Below are positions 1 through 4,745 of a stretch of 5,826 nt of DNA, piece after piece. Location of the stretch: positions 1 to 5,826 of the forward strand of contig JAFXRX010000052.1 in the NCBI GenBank assembly GCA_017526045.1, written 5' to 3'. The notes beneath the pieces were generated by a model, which did not search any database, had not been told where the DNA came from, and saw nothing but the letters and a program-made list of their open reading frames with translations. Both the position numbers and the translations under genes were made by a program. Numbering within the stretch: position 1 is the stretch's first letter; each line of letters begins with the position of its first letter. This stretch comes from Opitutales bacterium. Its GTDB lineage: Bacteria; Verrucomicrobiota; Verrucomicrobiia; Opitutales; Intestinicryptomonadaceae.

Positions 1-460
1 AATCCGTCGGCGAGGAATAATTGTTGTAAATGCCGCTTTCGCCGTTTGAAACCGTAACGGCATCAAGCTTCGCCGAGCTTGTAAGCGGATTTGACATAGT
101 GTAATCGTTTCTGATTACATTATACGAATTTTGCCCGTATAATATTGTTTCGTTGCCGATTGCGCGCTCTTCAAGCGAATTTTCCGAACCCGCAAAGCCG
201 CCGTAGATTGCGACGTTGTTTTTCATCGACAAAGACGAGCCGTGCTGGTAGGTGCCTTTGGCAATCCAGACTTCGCTCGGGCTTTCGTCTGTTGCAACCG
301 ATGCGGCGGCGTTAATCGCAGTCTGGACGTCCGCAAACGCCGTCGCCCAGCTTTTGCCGTCGTTTGCGTCGCTGCCGGTTGTGCTTACATAAAACCTGCC
401 GCCCGCAAACGCGCATGCAGATAAAACGCCGAATAACAGTGACAATATGTGTTTCTTCAT
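1..460 (-). CDS. Secreted right-handed beta-helix protein, N-terminal part (runs off left edge)
   Basis: The reading frame is open from an ATG at 460 to the window edge, giving 153 complete codons. The N-terminus is an export signal: MKKH, then a hydrophobic stretch (residues 5-15), then Ala/Cys/Gly. LSAC at 13-16 fits a lipobox (lipid on Cys16), while AFA-G at 17-20 fits signal peptidase I cleavage, so a lipoprotein or a soluble/outer-membrane protein are both possible. The mature protein begins RFYVSTTGSDANDGKSWATAF (22-42), followed by DVQTAINAA, VWIAKGTY (64-71) and IYGGFAGSE (85-93). This order is typical of the first coils of pectate-lyase-fold or adhesin-like proteins with parallel beta-helix repeats. 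Such proteins bind or cleave polysaccharide or act as large surface proteins; nothing here shows which. A weak Shine-Dalgarno (TAAGG) lies about 8 bases before the ATG. The gene is divergent from the integrase. The family assignment is by recognition; the function is unknown. Confidence 0.8.
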   Translation of the reverse strand, partial: MKKHILSLLFGVLSACAFAGGRFYVSTTGSDANDGKSWATAFADVQTAINAAASVATDESPSEVWIAKGTYQHGSSLSMKNNVAIYGGFAGSENSLEERAIGNETILYGQNSYNVIRNDYTMSNPLTSSAKLDAVTVSNGESGIYNNYSSPTD

Positions 461-499
461 AATCCAGCCTTACTTTAAAAATTTAAAACTCTTCTACCA

Positions 500-529
500 T
501 ATATAATTGGAATTTTCAAAAAAATCCAA
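500..529 (-). promoter_or_regulatory. Candidate promoter of the beta-helix gene, inside an inverted repeat
   Basis: On the minus strand TTGGAT (529-524) and TATATA (505-500) are 18 bases apart, which would start transcription about 33 bases before the ATG at 460. The -35 match is weak (TTG only). The promoter span overlaps a near-perfect inverted repeat, TTGGAATTTT-CAA-AAAAATCCAA at 507-529 (9 of 10 pairs), which could be a regulator site. In such AT-rich DNA both could arise by chance. Confidence 0.3.
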
Positions 530-555
530 CCAAAATTTTCTTAATATAAAAATCT

Positions 556-576
556 TACAGTATTCAGAATACTGTA
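556..576. promoter_or_regulatory. Perfect 21-bp palindrome, probable operator (copy 1)
   Basis: The arm TACAGTATTC (556-565) is followed by a single central A (566) and its exact reverse complement (567-576). Ten paired bases around one central base is the usual form of a site for a dimeric helix-turn-helix regulator. The inner 13 bases recur at 738-750 with T instead of A at the centre. It has no T-run next to it and is not a terminator. The regulator is not encoded in this window. Confidence 0.6.
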
Positions 577-647
577 TGCCTGTTTTTAATGCTAAGAAAT
601 TGAGTACAAGTATCTTATAAATCGTAAAAATCTGGGGTAACTAAAAT

Positions 648-676
648 TTGAAAGTTCTTTTACCTCCCGCTAAAAA
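648..676 (+). promoter_or_regulatory. Candidate upstream integrase promoter (P1)
   Basis: TTGAAA (648-653) and TAAAAA (671-676) are separated by exactly 17 bases. They match the sigma70 consensus at 5 of 6 and 4 of 6 positions. Transcription would start near 683 and give a leader of about 70 bases that contains the second palindrome. This is a sequence match only, in AT-rich DNA. Confidence 0.35.
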
Positions 677-715
677 CAAAAAACTTCAATTCTATCAAAC
701 ACTTCCAAACTAAAT

Positions 716-744
716 TTGAACATTTTATTTGACATAAGTATTCT
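716..744 (+). promoter_or_regulatory. Candidate integrase promoter at the start codon (P2), -10 inside palindrome
   Basis: TTGAAC (716-721) and TATTCT (739-744) have a 17-base spacer. The match is 4 of 6 at each box. Transcription would begin around 751, next to the ATG at 752, so the transcript would have essentially no leader. The -10 box lies inside the palindrome at 738-750, so a protein bound there would block this promoter. Confidence 0.3.
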
Positions 745-750
745 GAATAC
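738..750. promoter_or_regulatory. 13-bp palindrome GTATTCTGAATAC, probable operator (copy 2)
   Basis: Six-base arms flank a central T at 744. The core is the same as that of the larger palindrome at 556-576, and the two centres are 178 bases apart. This copy ends one base before the integrase ATG, where a Shine-Dalgarno would normally sit. Binding here would obstruct either promoter or translation start, consistent with repression of the integrase. Confidence 0.55.
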
Positions 751-751
751 C

Positions 752-1738
752 ATGAGACACGAACAAGACATTGCAAAAGCAATTTTAAAGGGCACTAATT
801 TGTCGCTGGTAGATGCGGCAAGGCTCATAAAAAACATTCTCGATTTTATGCCGAAAAATTCCGAGCTGACCCCCGCGCAATTTTGCGGCAAAATTATTGA
901 CTGCGGCAAAATCAACTATCGAGCAAAAGAAATGTCGTTTATTGAGGGCTTCAAGCTCTACATTTCCGCCAAAGCCCACCTTCGCAAAGACAGTTTGCGC
1001 GACATAAAATATTTGGGCTCTCGCCTGATAAAAAATTCCCCCGAGTTTGCGTCGCGCAACTTCTCAACTTTATCAATTCCCGACTGCGAAACTTGGCTTA
1101 ACAAAACATTCAATACGCCCTCTCAATTCAACAAGGGCAGAACGTTTTTGCATGCCATTTTTGAGTTTGCCCTGCGCAAAGAGTGGTGCGGCAAAAACCC
1201 GATAAAGTGTATAGAAAGAAAGCGCGTAATAGAGCGCGAGATTGTGCCTCTTTCAATCGAGCAAGTCAAAAAAATCCTTGAAAATGCGGGCAAAATCGAA
1301 GGCTGCCTTGCCCCCGCCGCCCTTTTAATTTTTGCTGGGATACGCCCGCGCGAAGTCCGCAGGCTTTGTTGGAGCGACGTCGATTTATCAGAAAAATCAA
1401 TAACTGTTCGCTCTGTTTGCTCTAAAACCGGAGGAGTAAGGCATGTCGAAATTTTCCCGCCGCTAAAAGAGAGGCTTATCCCGCAGCCGCCCGAGCAAAA
1501 AATCTGCCCGAAAAACTGGCAGACAAAATGGCGCAAAATCCGCGACGCATCCGGCTTTCAAAACGTGTGGGTGCAAGACGTCCTGCGCCATACATACGCA
1601 AGCTATTTTGCCAAACGCTTTTCAGACCTCCCGCGGCTTCAACTAAACATGGGGCACTCAAACCTAAATCTTCTGCGGTCGAGATATGTTAATCTTTCCA
1701 CGCTTTCCGCCCACTCCGCCAGATGTTTTTTCAACTAA
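752..1738 (+). CDS. Tyrosine recombinase / phage-type integrase
   Basis: This 328-residue site-specific recombinase would cut and rejoin DNA through a covalent 3'-phosphotyrosine. An N-terminal extension of about 60 residues is followed by a SAM-like core-binding domain (about 60-160, with the typical FNKGRTFLHAIFEFALRKEW segment) and the catalytic domain (about 170-315). Catalytic residues visible are Arg198 (GIRPREVRRLCW), Lys225 (SKTGG), Arg279 (DVLRHTYASY), His302 (MGHS) and the nucleophile Tyr312 (SRYVNL). The first His of the HxxR box is Asp276, which also seems to occur in some relatives, so the protein is probably active. An in-frame TTG at 716 could extend it by 12 residues. I prefer the ATG at 752 because the extra stretch is made of promoter- and operator-like DNA. 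Neither start has a Shine-Dalgarno. The gene ends 50 bases before the tRNA-Leu 3' end. It appears lower in GC than cca and the genes to its right. It is likely the integrase of an island, prophage or its remnant. Confidence 0.88.
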   Translation: MRHEQDIAKAILKGTNLSLVDAARLIKNILDFMPKNSELTPAQFCGKIIDCGKINYRAKEMSFIEGFKLYISAKAHLRKDSLRDIKYLGSRLIKNSPEFASRNFSTLSIPDCETWLNKTFNTPSQFNKGRTFLHAIFEFALRKEWCGKNPIKCIERKRVIEREIVPLSIEQVKKILENAGKIEGCLAPAALLIFAGIRPREVRRLCWSDVDLSEKSITVRSVCSKTGGVRHVEIFPPLKERLIPQPPEQKICPKNWQTKWRKIRDASGFQNVWVQDVLRHTYASYFAKRFSDLPRLQLNMGHSNLNLLRSRYVNLSTLSAHSARCFFN

Positions 1739-1742
1739 ATAC

Positions 1743-1778
1743 AAAAAAAAATGGCGAAAAAGCCGCAGCCCTTTCGCC
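1743..1778 (-). terminator. Intrinsic terminator of tRNA-Leu
   Basis: Read on the minus strand, the stem GGCGAAA / TTTCGCC (1778-1772 with 1759-1753) encloses a GC-rich 12-base loop. It is followed by one A and a run of nine T (1751-1743). It lies 10 bases after the tRNA 3' end and directly after the integrase stop codon. On the plus strand the hairpin has no T-run behind it, so it mainly serves the tRNA. Confidence 0.8.
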
Positions 1779-1788
1779 AATAATAAAA

Positions 1789-1870
1789 TGCTTTAGAAGG
1801 GACTTGAACCCTTACACCTTGCGGCATACGAACCTGAATCGTACGTGTCTACCAATTCCACCACTAAAGC
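1789..1870 (-). tRNA. tRNA-Leu (anticodon CAG)
   Basis: This 82-base class II tRNA decodes CUG. The acceptor stem GCTTTAG / CTAAAGC is perfect and is followed by discriminator A at 1789. The anticodon stem TACGA / TCGTA holds the loop TTCAGGT, which places CAG at 1836-1834. The long variable arm has a GCC / GGT stem closed by a GCAA loop, as expected for leucine. The T arm contains GGGTTCAAGTCCC. CCA is not encoded (TTTT follows), so the tail must be added enzymatically; cca lies just upstream. The 3' end points at the integrase gene, so it is a possible attachment site. Confidence 0.96.
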
Positions 1871-1887
1871 TTAAATTAAAGTACGTA

Positions 1888-1916
1888 AGTAAAGAGGCGG
1901 CGCGCAAAATAGTCAA
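1888..1916 (-). promoter_or_regulatory. Candidate promoter of tRNA-Leu
   Basis: On the minus strand TTGACT (1916-1911) and TTTACT (1893-1888) are separated by 17 bases, matching the consensus at 5 of 6 and 4 of 6 positions. Transcription would start about 10 bases before the mature tRNA 5' end. The site begins right after the cca stop codon. No terminator is visible between cca and the tRNA, so read-through from cca is also possible. Confidence 0.5.
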
Positions 1917-1923
1917 GTTTTCT

Positions 1924-3291
1924 TTACAGCAAATTCTTTTTTGCGTATTCAACCGCGCCTTCAAGGTCGAAAAATTCGCCGTCGAGCTGCGCCTCGTATG
2001 CCGCCGACAAAATTTCCTTAAACTTCACCCCGGGCTCGAGCCCAAGACTAATCAAGTGCCTGCCAAGCAAAATCGGCTTGGGCGCGGAATCCTTTATTGC
2101 GAGCTCCTCCGCCCTTTTCAAAATCCAAAGCCCCTGTGGGGAATCCTCGGGCTCAATCGGCGGGCGGCCGTTGCGGTCGGCGTCGTCAATCCTGACGAGC
2201 CTGTCTATTCTGCCGACTTTGTTTGCGAGCCTGCGTATAGCCCCGTCGCCCGCCCCGCTTCGCCACAAGTCGAGAATTGCCATGTGCCGCTCAACAAGCG
2301 GGACGACTTCGTCTGCTATCGACTTTTCGCGCGTTAGCCGCTCCAAAAATCTGCGCGCGACTTTGCCGCCTATGATGTCGTGGCCGTAGGAGTGGATTGC
2401 GCCGTCTTTGTCGACAGTCGTGCACTTCGGCTTTCCCATGTCGTGGCAGAGGACGCCAAGGCCCACAATCAAGTCTTCGCGCTCGTCGCCGATGCGCTTT
2501 TTGGCGAAGGAATCCAGGCAGTATGCCGTGTGCGTATAGACGTCGCCCTCGGGGTGCCAGCGGGGGTCTTGCGGGCATTTGTCCATGTCGGCAAGCTCCT
2601 TGAAATATTTTATCCAGCCGCAGTCGCGCAGAAAAAACATCCCCCTTGAAATTTCGTCGCCCTTCAAAAGCAGCTTTTTCCACTCCTCGAAAATCCTCTC
2701 CTCGGGCAGGTTTTCCATTTCGATTTTCGAGCACAGCCCGACTGTCTCGGGCGCGACGTCCATATTAAAGCGCGCGGCAAACTGCATTGCCCGCAGCACG
2801 CGCAGGGGGTCTTCGCAAAATCTTTCGGAAGTGTGGCGCAAAATCTTTTTTTGAAGATCCTCCCTGCCGCCGAAGGGGTCGATTATTTCGCCGGAGAGAA
2901 TGTCGTAGAGAATTGCGTTTATTGTGAAGTCGCGCCGCGCGCAGGCGTCTTTTACGGGCAAAAACGGGTCGCCCTCGATTTTAAAAGCCTTGTGGCCGGC
3001 GCCCGTCTTGCGCTCTGTGCGCGGCATGCTCACGTCTATTTCAAGCCCCTTCAAAATCCAGACGCCGAAGCTTTTGCCGACGATTTCAAAACGAAATTTT
3101 TTCGAGAGGATTTGCTCGATTTTGCCAGCTTCAAGCCCGTAGATTTCGACATCGACGTCCTTCGGGGCGACGCCAAGCAAAGCGTCGCGCACGCAGCCGC
3201 CGACGCAGTAGGCTCTGCCGCCCGCCTCGTGCGCCTCGCGCGCCAAAAATTCGCATGCGCGCCTCGTTTTTTCCCCTGAAAATATTTTCAT
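1924..3291 (-). CDS. cca: CCA-adding tRNA nucleotidyltransferase with HD domain
   Basis: The 455-residue class II nucleotidyltransferase adds or repairs the 3' CCA of tRNAs using CTP and ATP in the cytoplasm. The head contains YCVGGCVRD (28-36), with metal-binding Asp45 and Asp47 in KDVDVEIYG. RRDFTINAILYD (119-130) and the nucleotide-selecting motif EDPLRVLRAMQFAARF (160-175, with Glu160-Asp161 and Arg164) follow. An HD-type domain comes next: WHPEGDVYTHT (245-255), CHDMGK (282-287) and HSYGHD (300-305). HD domains in this family can act as phosphohydrolases, but that is not shown here. Length is normal for HD-containing members. I chose the ATG at 3291, which follows AGGCGGCGG (3304-3296), over an in-frame TTG at 3351 that would cross the divergent promoter. 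A variant adding only A or only C cannot be excluded from sequence. The adjacent tRNA-Leu lacks an encoded CCA. Confidence 0.93.
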   Translation of the reverse strand: MKIFSGEKTRRACEFLAREAHEAGGRAYCVGGCVRDALLGVAPKDVDVEIYGLEAGKIEQILSKKFRFEIVGKSFGVWILKGLEIDVSMPRTERKTGAGHKAFKIEGDPFLPVKDACARRDFTINAILYDILSGEIIDPFGGREDLQKKILRHTSERFCEDPLRVLRAMQFAARFNMDVAPETVGLCSKIEMENLPEERIFEEWKKLLLKGDEISRGMFFLRDCGWIKYFKELADMDKCPQDPRWHPEGDVYTHTAYCLDSFAKKRIGDEREDLIVGLGVLCHDMGKPKCTTVDKDGAIHSYGHDIIGGKVARRFLERLTREKSIADEVVPLVERHMAILDLWRSGAGDGAIRRLANKVGRIDRLVRIDDADRNGRPPIEPEDSPQGLWILKRAEELAIKDSAPKPILLGRHLISLGLEPGVKFKEILSAAYEAQLDGEFFDLEGAVEYAKKNLL

Positions 3292-3317
3292 AAAACCGCC
3301 GCCTATAAAATTAGGTA

Positions 3318-3346
3318 TTGACGAATTTTGCAAGTGAAAGTTTAAT
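3318..3346 (+). promoter_or_regulatory. Sigma70-like promoter of the SDR-acyltransferase operon
   Basis: TTGACG (3318-3323), a 17-base spacer and TTTAAT (3341-3346) match the consensus at 5 of 6 in both boxes. Transcription would start near 3353, giving a leader of about 50 bases to the ATG at 3403. Its -10 box overlaps the TTG at 3346 that would otherwise be a possible start of the downstream gene, which argues for the ATG. The cca start is 26 bases to the left on the other strand. Confidence 0.6.
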
Positions 3347-3402
3347 TGCAAAATAAATCGGATTTTTATTTTTCAACGCCGGTAAAAAACTTTGAATTTT
3401 TT

Positions 3403-4155
3403 ATGCAGCAGACGCGCCAATTTTCTCTCGAAGGCAAGACAATTCTAATTACGGGGGCAAGCTCGGGCATTGGGCTTGCCTGCGCCGAAGCGTTTTTCAA
3501 TGCGGGCGCAAGCCTCGTTTTAAGCGGCAAAAGCCCCGAAAAATTGGAGCGCGCCGCGAAAAAAATCTGCTCGGAAAGCGCGGCGAAAATCTGCGCCGAT
3601 TTCGAAAACGAAGAGTCGCTTTCAGCCCTTGCAAAAGCCGCTCCGCAGCTCGACGCGCTCGTCTCGTGCGCGGGCGTGAATTTGCCCTCTATGCTCAAAT
3701 TCGCAAAAACGGAGGACATCGAGCGCACCATAAAAATAAACGCGACTTCCCAAATTCTGCTTGCGCGGGCTCTGCTTGCCGAAAAGAAAATCGCAAGGGG
3801 CGCAAGCTTGGTTTTCATATCGTCGACAAGCGCGTTTTTGCCGCAGCCCGCCATGTGCGCCTACGCGGCGTCGAAGGCGGCTTTAATCGGCTTTGTGAAG
3901 GCTCTCGCCCCCGAAATCGCCCCGCGCAAATGCAGGGTGAACGCGCTTTGCCCGGGTCTTGTGAAAACGCCCATGACGCGGGATTTTTTGGAGCAAAACC
4001 CCGACCTTGCAAAAATCGACGAGGCAAAATACCCCCTCGGATACGGCGAGGCGCGGGACGTTGCAAACGCCGCGGCGTTTTTGGTTTCGGACGAAGCCAA
4101 ATGGATTACGGGAACATGCATTGCGGTTGACGGGGGGCTCACAGCCTCGAAGTGA
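3403..4155 (+). CDS. Short-chain dehydrogenase/reductase, FabG-like, of the surface-sugar cluster type
   Basis: This 250-residue single-domain Rossmann reductase probably reduces a keto group with NAD(P)H. TGASSGIG (17-24) binds the cofactor. Asn113 (INATS), Ser141 (FISSTSAF), Tyr154 and Lys158 (YAASK) form the catalytic set. CPGLVKTPM (183-191) and VDGG (242-245) are the usual C-terminal marks. The common NNAG motif is SCAG (88-91). The C-terminal part, with YPLGYGEARDVANAAAFLVSDEAKWITG, resembles SDRs I recall from O-antigen and capsule clusters that reduce 3-oxoacyl-ACP for acylated sugars, more than housekeeping FabG. The substrate is inference. The ATG at 3403 is chosen because the longer TTG start (3346) lies in the promoter. 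No Shine-Dalgarno precedes it. The next gene starts one base after its TGA, so the two are co-expressed. Confidence 0.85.
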   Translation: MQQTRQFSLEGKTILITGASSGIGLACAEAFFNAGASLVLSGKSPEKLERAAKKICSESAAKICADFENEESLSALAKAAPQLDALVSCAGVNLPSMLKFAKTEDIERTIKINATSQILLARALLAEKKIARGASLVFISSTSAFLPQPAMCAYAASKAALIGFVKALAPEIAPRKCRVNALCPGLVKTPMTRDFLEQNPDLAKIDEAKYPLGYGEARDVANAAAFLVSDEAKWITGTCIAVDGGLTASK

Positions 4156-4156
4156 T

Positions 4157-4738
4157 ATGGAAAGCCTTATTATAGTATGCGAAAAACCGGACGCGCAAAA
4201 CGCGCTCGAGCTCGCCGCGGACGCGGGCTTTGGGGGCGCGCAAACTTGGCTTGAGGAAGATGTTGAAAACTGCGAAATTCCCGCCGCCAGCCTTTTTTGC
4301 GTAGCGATAAAAGACGCAAAAAAACGCGAAAAAATTGCCGATTTTTTGCGGAAAGGAGGCGCGAAATTCGCGTCGATAATCCACCCCTCGTGCGAAATTT
4401 CAAAATTTGCCAAAATAGGCGAAGGCGCGCTTGTTGAGCCGTTTTGCCTGGTATCTGCCAACGCGAAATTGGGCGATTTTTGCGTTGTGCAAAGCCATTC
4501 GCTAATCGGGCACAACGCCGAGGTCGGCGCGTTTTCAAACATAGGCTCGCACTGCGACATAACGGGATTTTGCAAAATCGGCGAATTTTGCGAAATCGAA
4601 GACGGCGCGGTTCTCATACCGAATGTGAAAATCGGCGCGGGCGTGCGGGTAGTTGCAAATTCCGCCGCAATAAAATCCGCGAAGGATTTTGAAACAATCG
4701 GCGGCATCCCCGCGCGCAAAATCGGCGCGGGAAAATAA
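4157..4738 (+). CDS. NeuD/PglD-like left-handed beta-helix sugar acyltransferase
   Basis: The 193-residue protein has a small N-terminal alpha/beta part (1-75) and a hexapeptide-repeat left-handed beta-helix (about 76-172), ending in the family's IGGIPARKI (181-189). Relatives transfer an acyl group from acyl-CoA or acyl-ACP to an amino or hydroxyl group of a sugar, often a nucleotide-activated one. His119 (LIGHNAEVG) aligns by eye with the catalytic base of PglD; the following Glu of PglD is Asn here. The N-terminus, LIIVCEKPDAQNALELA, lacks the glycine-rich loop that binds the nucleotide sugar in typical members. Cys residues recur at multiples of six (79, 97, 109, 133, 139, 145) along the helix. 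The ATG at 4157 is one base after the SDR stop, so translation is probably coupled. The partner SDR suggests a shared acyl-sugar pathway; donor and acceptor are unknown. Confidence 0.82.
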   Translation: MESLIIVCEKPDAQNALELAADAGFGGAQTWLEEDVENCEIPAASLFCVAIKDAKKREKIADFLRKGGAKFASIIHPSCEISKFAKIGEGALVEPFCLVSANAKLGDFCVVQSHSLIGHNAEVGAFSNIGSHCDITGFCKIGEFCEIEDGAVLIPNVKIGAGVRVVANSAAIKSAKDFETIGGIPARKIGAGK

Positions 4739-4745
4739 ATTTTTT
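4709..4745 (+). terminator. Possible weak terminator of the SDR-acyltransferase operon
   Basis: CCCGCGC (4709-4715) can pair with GCGCGGG (4725-4731) around a 9-base loop. A run of six T follows at 4740-4745. The hairpin lies in the last codons of the acyltransferase gene, and eight bases separate it from the T-run, longer than ideal. Convergent transcription from the channel gene may limit read-through as well. Confidence 0.3.

Larger units (their letters stand above)
461..751. other. AT-rich divergent intergenic region with operator-like palindromes
   Basis: These 291 bases between the beta-helix gene and the integrase are far richer in A and T than the flanking genes. I see no convincing small gene in them. 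They contain an imperfect inverted repeat (507-529), a perfect palindrome (556-576), a 13-base copy of its core (738-750), and two near-identical direct repeats, AACTAAAATTTGAA (639-652) and AACTAAATTTGAA (708-720). Each direct repeat supplies a possible -35 box of a plus-strand promoter. The region probably controls both divergent genes. Confidence 0.7.

Noticed and set aside
591..600. AATGCT..AGAA near 589-598 as a remnant of the tRNA 3' end (second attachment site)
   Set aside because: The similarity to the tRNA end at 1788-1798 is only a few bases with gaps. A real attachment repeat should be longer and nearly identical.
716..751. TTG start for the integrase adding 12 residues
   Set aside because: The added codons coincide with a promoter-like element and the palindrome, no Shine-Dalgarno precedes the TTG, and an ATG follows at 752.
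461..751. CRISPR array or toxin-antitoxin gene in the AT-rich gap
   Set aside because: There is no regular repeat-spacer pattern and no open frame with a plausible start and family features. The repeats present are two dyads and one direct repeat.
1723..2337. Plus-strand open frame across the tRNA and the end of cca
   Set aside because: It runs antisense through a perfect tRNA gene and a well-conserved enzyme gene, and its product resembles nothing.
2291..2734. Minus-strand open frame inside cca in another frame
   Set aside because: It is an Arg-rich shadow of the HD-domain region of cca, with no start signal.
4566..4579. Perfect 14-bp palindrome GATTTTGCAAAATC inside the acyltransferase gene
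   Set aside because: It encodes the hexapeptide-repeat residues FCKIG, and pieces such as GCAAAATC are common in this genome's codon use, so it is probably coincidental.
3883..4719. Long minus-strand open frame (278 codons) opposite the SDR and acyltransferase genes
   Set aside because: Its translation has no recognisable domain and is rich in Ser, Arg and Pro as expected from the antisense of GC-rich codons. The plus-strand frames are clear family members.
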